From an uncultured Pseudomonadota bacterium (GTDB taxonomy: Bacteria > Pseudomonadota > Gammaproteobacteria > Burkholderiales > SG8-39): a DNA stretch of 14,497 nt. Shown piece after piece: positions 1 through 7,943 of the stretch. Made by a program: the position numbers and the translations under genes. The stretch lies in contig CAIPGJ010000918.1 of the NCBI GenBank assembly GCA_903864555.1, forward strand, positions 1 to 14,497, in the 5' to 3' direction. Every line of letters begins with the position of its first letter. Position 1 is the first letter of the stretch. The notes under the pieces are model-generated. The model was not told where the DNA came from. It saw nothing but the letters and a program-made list of their open reading frames with translations, and ran no database searches.

Positions 1-2037
<2,037 letters not shown>

Positions 2038-2157
2038 AATGGCTTCCGAAAAATGATTGCGTTATTGTCTTCGCGGGATGCCCATGCATTATAGCCACCA
2101 CTTCTTTCAATTTAGACCATTGCACGAGTCCCGGTTGACAGCGAGGGATTTGTTGCA
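2038..2157. promoter_or_regulatory. Divergent promoter region between maeB and the aminotransferase gene
   Basis: This 120-base gap must drive both flanking genes. For maeB (minus strand) a perfect -10 hexamer TATAAT occupies 2088-2093, giving a leader of about 43 nt, but no good -35 sits 16-18 bp upstream (the closest hexamer is CTAAAT), so an activator may be needed. For the aminotransferase (plus strand) TTGTCT at about 2066-2071 with a poor -10 near 2089-2095 is the best I can find and is weak. TTGACA at 2135-2140 lies too close to the start codon to be a useful -35 for that gene. Confidence 0.45.
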
Positions 2158-3345
2158 ATGAAGCCAGATCCACGACTGAGATCCCACGCCGGCGTAGCGG
2201 CGAGGATGGCGGAGATCCAGCCCTTTCACGTGATGGAAATGATGGAGCGCGCCCGGCAACTGGAATCTGCAGGGCGCAGCATCATCCACATGGAAATCGG
2301 GCAGCCCAATTTCGGTGCACCACCGCAGGTCATTGCGCAGGCGGTGCGCGCCATGCAATCCGATACCCTGGGTTACACGACCACCCTGGGGATCCCGGCA
2401 TTGCGCGAGGCCATCGCCGCACACTATGCCAAACAGTATGGCGTGACAATTGCGCCGAAACGGGTGGCGATCACCGCCGGTGCTTCCGGCGCTTTCGTCA
2501 TTGCCATGGGTGTGCTGGTCAATCCGGGCGACGAAGTGCTGATGCCTGATCCCTGCTATTCCTGCAATCCCAATTTCGTGCGAATGTTCGACGGCATCCC
2601 CGTGTTCATGCCGGTCGATGAAACCCAAAACTACCAACCGGTGCTGGCCGATGTGCAGCGCAGGTGGACAGCACGCACCCGAGGCGTGTTGCTGGCCTCA
2701 CCGTCGAACCCCACGGGCACAGTGATGTCCCGGCAGGACATTCGCGCCATTGCCGACTGGGTGCATGCCCAAGGCGGTTTTGTGATCATGGATGAGATTT
2801 ACCAGGGGCTGGTCTACGACGAGCCATGGGCCACCGCCGCATCGCAATCATCCGACATCTGGATCATCAACAGTTTCTCAAAGTACTTTGGGATGACCGG
2901 CTGGCGCCTGGGCTGGATGCTGGTCCCGGAATACCGCATGCCAGAGGTGGAAAAACTGGCCCAGAATGCCTTCATCTGCCCCCCGGCACCAGCCCAGCAG
3001 GCAGCCTTGGCTGCGTTCCAGCAGGACACGCTGGAAGTGCTCGAGCGGAGGCGAGTGGAACTGCAGTGCCGGCGTGATTTCCTGCTGCCAGCACTGGCTG
3101 ACCTGGGCTTCAGGATTACCTCAAAGCCTGCCGGCGCGTTCTATGTCTATGCCGACTGCGCGGCATTCAGCGATGACAGCAGCGCGCTGGCGATGGACAT
3201 TCTCGAGAATGTTGGAGTTGCCATCACCCCAGGAGTGGATTTCGGCAATCATCGGGCCGCCCGGCATGTGCGATTCGCTTATACACGCTCGATGGAAGAA
3301 CTCGAGGAGGGCATAACTCGACTGTCGCGCCTGCCGATCAGATAG
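2158..3345 (+). CDS. PLP-dependent aminotransferase, class I/II (aspartate aminotransferase-like)
   Basis: A fold-type I aminotransferase of 395 residues, the usual length for the family. Seen: Asn184 in SPSNPTGTV, Asp212 and Tyr215 in MDEIYQG, the PLP Schiff-base Lys242 in SFSKYFGMTGWRLGW, and the substrate carboxylate-binding Arg372 in VRFAYTRS. These are the standard aspartate aminotransferase subgroup positions. Substrate cannot be told from sequence: an amino acid such as aspartate, alanine or an aromatic acid with 2-oxoglutarate is likely. The ATG at 2158 is preceded by GAGGGA (2143-2148) at 9 nt, which fixes the start. The gene stands alone: it diverges from maeB and its last 8 bases overlap the end of the convergent lytic transglycosylase. 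No gene symbol is given because several paralogues share all of these motifs. Confidence 0.93.
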   Translation: MKPDPRLRSHAGVAARMAEIQPFHVMEMMERARQLESAGRSIIHMEIGQPNFGAPPQVIAQAVRAMQSDTLGYTTTLGIPALREAIAAHYAKQYGVTIAPKRVAITAGASGAFVIAMGVLVNPGDEVLMPDPCYSCNPNFVRMFDGIPVFMPVDETQNYQPVLADVQRRWTARTRGVLLASPSNPTGTVMSRQDIRAIADWVHAQGGFVIMDEIYQGLVYDEPWATAASQSSDIWIINSFSKYFGMTGWRLGWMLVPEYRMPEVEKLAQNAFICPPAPAQQAALAAFQQDTLEVLERRRVELQCRRDFLLPALADLGFRITSKPAGAFYVYADCAAFSDDSSALAMDILENVGVAITPGVDFGNHRAARHVRFAYTRSMEELEEGITRLSRLPIR

Positions 3346-4051
3346 GCCGCTTGGCCACCACTTCGGCAATTGCCGCAGAACGCGAGGGCTGGGTTTCAGA
3401 GCGGCGCAGCACTTGTTCCATGCGATTGCGTTCCGCCATCACCTTCTGGGCATAGGCATTTTCTGGATCACCGAATGCGCCGGCATACAACTGCAGGCCG
3501 GCCTGCAGCCCACCGCCTCGGCGTATGCAGTCCTTGAGGATCTGGGCACCGACGAAAATGTTGGTGGATGGTTCCAGCACTGCGTCGATTCCACCGAAGG
3601 CTGCCAATCTGGCCTTGTGATGTTGGGGCATTACCTGCATCAGGCCCTTTGCCCCCATTTCGCTTTCGGCAATGGGGTTGAAGCGTGACTCGACTGCAAT
3701 CACGGACAGGATGAGCACCGGGTCCAGGCCCAGTTTGCGCCCCGTGTCGTTTGCCACCCCCACAAGGTCCTCCAGCGCATCGCGGGCAATCCGGTAACGC
3801 TGCGACAAGTGCGCGATGAGTGCGTAGTGACGGGCGTCCGGCTTTCCCGCAGACTCAACTGGATCAACCGGATCCGCAGCAACTGCAGCAACTGCAGCAA
3901 CCAGATTGCTAGCAGACAAAGCCGGTAAGTATGCTGATATCAGAAAGAGTGGGAGCAAGGCTAGTCCAACCAAAGCCATCCCGTTACGAAGGACCAGGAG
4001 TGGCCTTCTACATCGCGCCAGCCATTGGGTGAAATGCTGCTCTGCGTTCAT
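3338..4051 (-). CDS. Membrane-anchored lytic transglycosylase (SLT / Slt70 catalytic domain)
   Basis: Cleaves the MurNAc-GlcNAc bond of peptidoglycan with 1,6-anhydro product formation, acting on the periplasmic side. From the ATG at 4051 the protein has 237 residues: a basic N-terminus, one hydrophobic segment at about 24-47 (signal anchor or uncleaved signal), an Ala/Val/Pro linker, then the SLT domain. Seen: catalytic Glu121 in VIAVESRFNP, followed by GAKGLMQVMP and INxFVGAQILKD-type helix. The usual YNAG motif is replaced by LQLYAGAFG...NAYAQKV; I recall similar replacements in betaproteobacterial members. The start is chosen over an upstream in-frame codon at 4117 because a full GGAGGT lies 6 nt before 4051. 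It has its own promoter and a leader of about 220 nt. It may be a housekeeping or accessory transglycosylase; nothing nearby assigns it to a secretion system. Confidence 0.9.
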   Translation of the reverse strand: MNAEQHFTQWLARCRRPLLVLRNGMALVGLALLPLFLISAYLPALSASNLVAAVAAVAADPVDPVESAGKPDARHYALIAHLSQRYRIARDALEDLVGVANDTGRKLGLDPVLILSVIAVESRFNPIAESEMGAKGLMQVMPQHHKARLAAFGGIDAVLEPSTNIFVGAQILKDCIRRGGGLQAGLQLYAGAFGDPENAYAQKVMAERNRMEQVLRRSETQPSRSAAIAEVVAKRPI

Positions 4052-4179
4052 GCTTAACCTCCGTATCCACCAAGCGGCCACGGCAATTGCCGGCACATGA
4101 ATGCCAGACTTACCCAAAGCACAACTTACTGAATTATTTCGCTTTTCTCCGAAGCACTATGGAACAAGGCTCCGGACCG

Positions 4180-4221
4180 GTGACCAGAGAAGGTCACAAC
4201 TGATAGCCCTGAATGGCTATC
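4180..4221 (-). promoter_or_regulatory. Two adjacent perfect hairpins in the leader of the transglycosylase mRNA
   Basis: 4180-4185 pairs with 4192-4197 (GTGACC/GGTCAC, 6-nt loop), and 4202-4208 pairs with 4215-4221 (GATAGCC/GGCTATC, 6-nt loop), only 4 nt apart. They sit about 50-90 nt downstream of the predicted start of transcription and about 130 nt before the Shine-Dalgarno sequence. The pairing is seen directly; a regulatory role is inference. I compared it by eye with the c-di-GMP-I riboswitch consensus and it does not match. Confidence 0.4.
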
Positions 4222-4278
4222 TTTGCCAAGCACTGCTGTACCCGTTTGAGTATCAGGCGCTTCTATAGATAAAACGCT

Positions 4279-4307
4279 ATTCTAATGAAATAGTTAAGCG
4301 ATTTCAA
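4279..4307 (-). promoter_or_regulatory. Sigma-70 promoter for the lytic transglycosylase
   Basis: On the minus strand TTGAAA (4302-4307) and TAGAAT (4279-4284) are separated by exactly 17 bp. Each is a 5/6 match to consensus. Transcription would start near 4272, leaving a leader of about 220 nt before the ATG at 4051. Confidence 0.6.
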
Positions 4308-4372
4308 GCCCTACGATGGCCATCACGAAAGCATTCTATTGTGCACGTGAGAGTCCAAGCCAACGAAAAGAG

Positions 4373-4432
4373 CCCGGTTGGACTGCCTAATGACCTAATA
4401 GTCTAATCAAGTCACTCGGCTATCCAACCGGG
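4373..4432. repeat. 60-base element bounded by 10-base perfect inverted repeats
   Basis: CCCGGTTGGA at 4373-4382 is the exact reverse complement of TCCAACCGGG at 4423-4432. The 40 bases between are AT-rich with short, imperfect internal complementarity (a TGAC/GTCA pair flanks a TAATAG-like core). Reading on the minus strand, the closing arm is followed by CTCTTTTC, so it could act as a loose rho-independent terminator for the histone gene. A tiny remnant of a miniature inverted-repeat element is the other option; no target duplication is evident. Confidence 0.45.
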
Positions 4433-4455
4433 GGATATCCCTTGAAGCTGAATGT

Positions 4456-4486
4456 CTGCGGATCAGCCCTTGCAGGCTGTCCGCAG
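4456..4486. repeat. Bulged hairpin just past the histone H1-like stop codon
   Basis: CTGCGGA (4456-4462) pairs with TCCGCAG (4480-4486), and CAGCC (4464-4468) pairs with GGCTG (4475-4479), with one bulged T and a 6-nt loop. The 12 bp of pairing start 14 nt after the histone stop. No U-tract follows on either strand, so it looks more like an mRNA 3'-end protecting hairpin than an intrinsic terminator. Confidence 0.45.
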
Positions 4487-4499
4487 TCCATTCAAAACC

Positions 4500-4862
4500 C
4501 TAAGGCCTTGAGCCGGTCGGGAAAGGCCACGCCGCAGCAGGGTTCAGGGCGGTACGCGCCCCGGGGGCAGCTGCTGTGGACGGAGCTGAAGACTCCGATA
4601 CCACCGCTTTTGCCGCCGCTACTGCGGGCTTTCTAGCCTTCTTTGCCGGCTTCTTGGTCGCTTTCTTTTTTGCGGGCTTCTTCTTAGCCGGCTTTTTGCC
4701 GGCTTTTTTTGAGGCCGCTTTCTTTTTCGCGGGTTTTTTAGCCGCTTTCTTCTTTTTCGCAGCCTTCTTCTTCGCAGCCTTCTTTTTCGCAGCCTTCTTT
4801 TTCGCAGCCTTCTTCTTGGCTGGTTTCTTAGCGGCCTTCTTTGCTTTCTTCTTCGTTGCCAT
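4500..4862 (-). CDS. Histone H1-like, lysine/alanine-rich DNA-binding protein
   Basis: A very basic 120-residue protein. Residues 1-80 are almost entirely K, A and P in KKAAKK and KKPAKK repeats, like the C-terminal tail of eukaryotic H1 and the bacterial Hc1/BpH1/AlgP-type proteins, which bind and compact DNA without a folded domain. The rest is an Ala-rich linker ending in LNPAAAWPFPTG; I recall this tail as conserved in betaproteobacterial homologues. The start at 4862 is chosen over upstream codons because GGAGGT (4871-4876) lies 8 nt before it. Part of the repeat is a 15-bp tandem duplication at the DNA level (4757-4816). It follows the broken nrdA gene on the same strand, about 60 nt downstream. 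Expected role: nucleoid compaction or modulation of DNA access. Confidence 0.88.
   Translation of the reverse strand: MATKKKAKKAAKKPAKKKAAKKKAAKKKAAKKKAAKKKKAAKKPAKKKAASKKAGKKPAKKKPAKKKATKKPAKKARKPAVAAAKAVVSESSAPSTAAAPGARTALNPAAAWPFPTGSRP
4757..4816. repeat. Four tandem copies of a 15-bp unit inside the histone H1-like gene
   Basis: The plus-strand unit TCGCAGCCTTCTTYT occurs four times head to tail from 4757 to 4816, the copies differing only at one T/C position. Each unit encodes five residues of the K/A tail, so copy-number change would alter tail length without a frameshift. Confidence 0.85.
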
Positions 4863-4924
4863 GGTTACTACCTCCATCAAGAGTTAAAGGACAACATTAG
4901 GAAACCCACCCGTGCGGGCATGGG

Positions 4925-5686
4925 CTATCCGGCCGACAGGGAAAAATCCCTTCCAGCCGAATTTCTCGCCTGCTCCAGCATGGAGCAGGCATGGAAAGGC
5001 CGCGGCCTTTCCCAATTCGGATCGACAGCAAGTCTTTTCAAGCATCGTATGTATCGGGTAGGAACCAGTGATAGCTCTGGAGGGCCTGCGTTGAACAGCG
5101 TGGGAGTGCTACTCATGAAGTCAAAGCTGGACAGGTCTTTGTAAAACTCGATCGCCCGCGCTTCGCGGTCGATCTCGAGGAGGGACTGTCCCATTGGCTT
5201 ACGCACGCCTTCGTCAAGGACCGAGATGGTGAATTCCTTTACTCCAACCCCGGAGGATGCCTTGCGGGTGACAGCCTGCGATGCGCGCGCTTCTGCTCGC
5301 TTCTGGCGGTACAGGACATAGGAACGAGCAACTTCGTGCTCTCCGGAACGCATCAAGGCCAGTTCAACCTGATCCTGAATATCCTCGATATGGAACGTAC
5401 CGCCGCCTGCCTGGCGATGGACCAGAGCGTTCACCACCAAGTCTGTGAGACTAGCGACCAGCTCCCTGATGCGGGCCGAGGCGGCACCCTGCCCGCCCTC
5501 TACAGCGAGGAAAGCCCTGGTCATCGCCACTGATATTTTTGATGGCTCGAATACGACCACGGCGCCATTGCGCCGAATCACCTTGCCATCGGAACTGGAA
5601 GCAGCAACCGGGGCTGTACTACCCTGCGATTCCGCATGTGCGCCCATGATGGCGGAGGCGGTTGCTACTTCTGCAGAAACTTGCAT
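4925..5686 (-). pseudogene. nrdA: Remnant of ribonucleotide reductase large subunit (class Ia NrdA): ATP-cone kept, catalytic domain lost
   Basis: A full NrdA reduces ribonucleotides to deoxyribonucleotides with NrdB and has about 900 or more residues in this lineage. Here an open frame of 253 residues remains. Residues 35-135 are a complete ATP-cone (KVIRRNGAVVVFEPSKI, then HIEDIQDQVELALMRSGEHEVARSYVLYR), the allosteric domain. Residues 151-164 look like the start of a second cone (TISVLDEGVRKP). The frame then jumps to IDREARAIEFY..LSSFDFMSSTPTLFNAG (172-201), which in intact enzymes lies roughly 200 residues later: an in-frame internal deletion joined near 5182-5194. After residue 201 (near 5083) similarity stops where LSSCYL should follow, and the tail reads through palindromic DNA to a stop. 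None of the catalytic cysteines is present and no nrdB follows. The start at 5686 has GAGGAG (5694-5699) at 7 nt. It may still be made as an ATP-cone protein; function unknown. Confidence 0.87.
4957..5020. repeat. Nested palindromes that can fold as a three-way junction, just past the nrdA break
   Basis: A 7-bp outer stem (CCGAATT 4957-4963 with AATTCGG 5014-5020) encloses two hairpins: a perfect 10-bp stem with a 3-nt loop (4968-4977 with 4981-4990, arms GCCTGCTCCA/TGGAGCAGGC) and a perfect 20-bp palindrome (4993-5012, half-site GGAAAGGCCG). Almost every base of the 64-base block is paired. It is read through by the tail of the nrdA remnant on the minus strand. No long U-tract follows on either strand. 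It could be the old 3' transcript end of the RNR operon, a small structured RNA, or a repeat element. Confidence 0.65.
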
Positions 5687-5824
5687 CGGCGGTCTCCTCA
5701 ATTCTGGCATCAGCTGATTTCCGGTCCACTTTTACGCATTACCTGCGGAAGACTGGTTGCCGATCCAGCGCCTGCGCATGTCCACTGTTTGATGCAACGG
5801 TGCTGGAGTACCACTCACTCCAAA

Positions 5825-5871
5825 CCACAATATATAGTAGCTCACACAGGGACTGCAACTAATTCTAGTTG
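5825..5871. promoter_or_regulatory. Pair of NrdR boxes in front of the nrdA remnant
   Basis: Box 1 at 5825-5840 matches the published NrdR consensus (acaCwAtATaTwGtgt) at 13 of 16 positions, with the full central CAATATATAG. Box 2 at 5856-5871 matches at 9 of 16, including the conserved C, A, T and G positions, and sits in an 18-base perfect inverted repeat (GCAACTA/TAGTTGC, 5855-5872). The boxes are 31 bp apart, the three-turn spacing known for NrdR operators. Box 2 covers the predicted -10, as expected for repression. NrdR itself is not in the window. Confidence 0.8.
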
Positions 5872-5890
5872 CGAGGTTTTGAAGTTGCAA
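5862..5890 (-). promoter_or_regulatory. Sigma-70 promoter of the nrdA remnant
   Basis: On the minus strand TTGCAA (5885-5890) and TAGAAT (5862-5867) are separated by exactly 17 bp. The -10 lies inside NrdR box 2, and box 1 lies just downstream of the predicted start near 5855. The leader would be about 170 nt. No other feature was seen in 5687-5824. Confidence 0.62.
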
Positions 5891-5949
5891 GCAATTTCCC
5901 GCCACAGAATGCATTGCAAGTGCCGCCAAGGGCAGCCAAGCAGGTTGGA

Positions 5950-5975
5950 CTGGCGTGAAGGCGCCACTGCGCCAG
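5950..5975. repeat. Hairpin downstream of ampD
   Basis: CTGGCG (5950-5955) pairs with CGCCAG (5970-5975); TGGCG can instead pair with CGCCA at 5962-5966. It starts 11 nt past the ampD stop on the minus strand, but no U-tract follows, so termination there is uncertain. Confidence 0.3.
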
Positions 5976-5986
5976 CCTAGGCACGC

Positions 5987-6523
5987 TCAGCGAAGGAAGG
6001 AACGAAACAGCAACCAGTCGAAGCAGGGACCGGGATCGGTCTTTCGTCCGGGTGCTATGTCCGAATGACCTACCACGTCACTGATGGGATAAGCAGACTG
6101 CAATAGTGTCACCAACTGGGCAAGGCAACGGTACTGGACTCGTTCGTAGGGCAAATCCTCGCTGCCCTCAAGTTCGATGCCAATGGAGAAATCGTTGCAC
6201 CTTGGCCGGCCTGCCCACTGCGATGCACCAGCATGCCATGCACGCTGACAGCAAGGGACGAACTGAATCAGCGCACCGTCTCGACGTACGTAGAAGTGAG
6301 ACGAGACCCGCAACCCAACCAGACCAGCATAGTAAGGGTGTGCACCAGTGTCCAAAGTGTTCGTGAAAAGCTCCGCCACCTGATTGCCGCCGAATTCACC
6401 CGGCGGCAGGCTGATGCAATGTATGACGAGCAGCGATATGACAGTGCCTGAAGGCCTGGCATCACAATTGGGCGAATCCACCCTGCGGGCCTCGTCAACG
6501 CGTCCTTTGGCGTCCAGATTCAT
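5987..6523 (-). CDS. ampD: 1,6-anhydro-N-acetylmuramyl-L-alanine amidase AmpD
   Basis: A zinc amidase that removes peptides from anhydromuropeptides in the cytosol during cell-wall recycling, which also sets the level of beta-lactamase inducer in species with AmpR. 178 residues, close to E. coli AmpD (183). Seen: zinc ligands His35 (LLVIHCISLPPGEFGG), His153 and Asp163 (VVGHSDIAPGRKTDPGP), catalytic Glu117 (FSIGIELEG), and Lys161, in the same spacing as E. coli His34/His154/Asp164/Glu116/Lys162. The open frame extends further upstream into pilR, but the ATG at 6523 is the first that fits the family and lies 16 nt past the pilR stop. The Shine-Dalgarno sequence is poor, so translation probably depends on read-through from pilR. 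It supplies a recycling step downstream of lytic transglycosylases such as the one at 3338-4051. Confidence 0.95.
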   Translation of the reverse strand: MNLDAKGRVDEARRVDSPNCDARPSGTVISLLVIHCISLPPGEFGGNQVAELFTNTLDTGAHPYYAGLVGLRVSSHFYVRRDGALIQFVPCCQRAWHAGASQWAGRPRCNDFSIGIELEGSEDLPYERVQYRCLAQLVTLLQSAYPISDVVGHSDIAPGRKTDPGPCFDWLLFRSFLR

Positions 6524-6539
6524 GCCTGGCGATCCGGAA

Positions 6540-7943
6540 CTACTGTATCCCCAGCCGGGCCATTCGGTAGCGCAGCGCCCGGAAGGTGATTCCGAGCAAT
6601 TTGGCCGCGGCCGTGCGATTGAACCGCGTCTGGGAAAGCGCCTCAAGTATGGCCTCGCGCTCAACCCGGTCAAGGTAGGCCTGGAGCGGCCATTTGCCAT
6701 TCCCCCCTGCGTCGGCCGGACCTCCGCCTCCTGCGTCCAGCCTCGGGGGCTGCAATTGAAGGTCGTCAGGCACGATTTCATCGGCATTGGCAAGCGCAAC
6801 GGCCCGCTCGAGGACGTTCTCGAGCTCACGCACATTCCCCGGAAAATCGTAATCCGCGAGAGCCTCCTGAGCAGCGACGGACAATGTCGGAACCGAACTT
6901 CGGGACGTATCTGCGAATCGCGCAAGAATGGCGGCCGCAAGTACGGGAATGTCTTCCTTGTACTCCCTCAAGGAAGGCATGCGCAACTCGATCACGGCCA
7001 GCCTGTAGTAAAGATCCTGCCGGAAACGACCATCCTCCACTCGTTTGACAAGGTCCTCATGAGTGGCACAGATGACGCGCACGTCCACACCATCTTCTGC
7101 TGTTGCCCCGATCTTCCGAATGCGCTTCTCCTGGATTGCGCGCAGCAGTTTCACCTGCATGGAAAGAGGCAACTCTGCGATCTCGTCCAGAAACAGGGTG
7201 CCCCCGCTGGCTGCCTGGAAAAAACCGTCACGGTCGGACTCGGCGCCTGTAAACGCACCCTTCCTGTATCCAAAAAACTCACTCTCCATGAGGTTCTCTG
7301 GAATTGCCCCGCAATTGACAGGCACGAAGGGCTGTCCACGACGGCCACCCTGCTCATGGATGAGGCGGGCCGCTAGCTCCTTGCCGCTTCCGGACTCCCC
7401 CGTGATGTATACCGGCGCCTGGCTTCTGGCAACCCGCTGGATCATTCGCCTTGCCTGCTCTACAGGCAGGCTATCGCCAAGCAGGTCGCTGGCGCCACCA
7501 TCGCTGGACGTGCGTGCCGCGGGCAGTGAAAGCGCCGACTTTACGAGCGTGCGCAACTGCCCCAGGGACAGCGGCTTGGTCAGGTAATCAAATGCCCCTG
7601 CCTTGAGTGCAGCCACGGCATTCTCGGCAGTGCCATGCGCAGTAATCACTGCAACAGGTACGTCGGCACAATCACTGCCGATGTACCTTACAAGTTCGAG
7701 CCCGTCGCCATCAGGCAAGCGCATGTCTGTGAGGCAAAGATCGAAATGCCTGCTTTGCAGGATCGCCTTCGCATCCCCTACAGACTGCGCGGATTCGACG
7801 GTAAGCCCCATGCGTAGCAGGGAAAGTTCGAGGAGCTCCCGGATGTCGGCTTCATCATCAACTACGAGGACGGCAGGAACAGCTCCGGCGACAGGCCGCC
7901 GGTCGGTCTTTTCACTGCGCTTCACTTCCGATTGAGTCGCCAT
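6540..7943 (-). CDS. pilR: Sigma-54-dependent two-component response regulator, PilR type
   Basis: NtrC-family activator of 467 residues in three domains. Receiver at about 23-140 with acidic pocket Asp29-Asp30, phospho-acceptor Asp73 (LCLTDMRLPDG) and Lys123. AAA+ at about 155-375 with Walker A GESGSGKE (182-189), sigma-54 contact loop GAFTGA (229-234), Walker B GGTLFLDEI (Asp253-Glu254) and arginine-rich RFRQDLYYRL. A C-terminal Fis-type helix-turn-helix (NRTAAAKLLGITFRALRYRM) binds enhancer DNA. In known systems PilS-PilR turns on pilA, the type IV pilin gene; pilA is not in the window. The start at 7943 overlaps the end of pilS by 22 nt, showing translational coupling. The name depends on the partner kinase; the domain calls are certain. 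Confidence 0.9.
   Translation of the reverse strand: MATQSEVKRSEKTDRRPVAGAVPAVLVVDDEADIRELLELSLLRMGLTVESAQSVGDAKAILQSRHFDLCLTDMRLPDGDGLELVRYIGSDCADVPVAVITAHGTAENAVAALKAGAFDYLTKPLSLGQLRTLVKSALSLPAARTSSDGGASDLLGDSLPVEQARRMIQRVARSQAPVYITGESGSGKELAARLIHEQGGRRGQPFVPVNCGAIPENLMESEFFGYRKGAFTGAESDRDGFFQAASGGTLFLDEIAELPLSMQVKLLRAIQEKRIRKIGATAEDGVDVRVICATHEDLVKRVEDGRFRQDLYYRLAVIELRMPSLREYKEDIPVLAAAILARFADTSRSSVPTLSVAAQEALADYDFPGNVRELENVLERAVALANADEIVPDDLQLQPPRLDAGGGGPADAGGNGKWPLQAYLDRVEREAILEALSQTRFNRTAAAKLLGITFRALRYRMARLGIQ

Larger units (their letters stand above)
4052..4499. other. 450-base non-coding gap between the transglycosylase and histone H1-like genes
   Basis: No credible gene on either strand. 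From right to left it holds a bulged hairpin 14 nt past the histone stop (4456-4486), a 60-base element with 10-base inverted repeats (4373-4432), a minus-strand promoter (4279-4307), and the transglycosylase leader with two adjacent hairpins (4180-4221). The base composition is visibly more AT-rich than the flanking genes from about 4100 to 4420. Confidence 0.7.

Noticed and set aside
4080..4284. A c-di-GMP-I riboswitch in the transglycosylase leader
   Set aside because: The conserved class I core segments could not be found when reading the minus strand, so only a generic structured leader is reported.
4757..4816. Regular repeats as a possible CRISPR array
   Set aside because: The 15-bp units are contiguous with no spacers and simply encode the K/A tail.
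4576..4887. A Phe/Ala-rich 103-codon plus-strand frame that resembles a membrane protein
   Set aside because: It is the complement of the K/A repeats of the histone H1-like gene (AAG read as CTT/TTC). No RBS and no independent evidence.
4925..5082. The missing part of nrdA in another frame (simple frameshift)
   Set aside because: The other two minus-strand frames past 5083 give no NrdA sequence such as LSSCYL, so it is a true break and not a single frameshift.
6524..6940. An upstream extension of ampD that would give a 317-residue protein
   Set aside because: The extension lies inside pilR in another frame and has no AmpD-like sequence; the family N-terminus fits the ATG at 6523.
6384..7376. 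A 330-codon plus-strand open frame
   Set aside because: Antisense to pilR and ampD, which have intact motifs. No recognisable protein.
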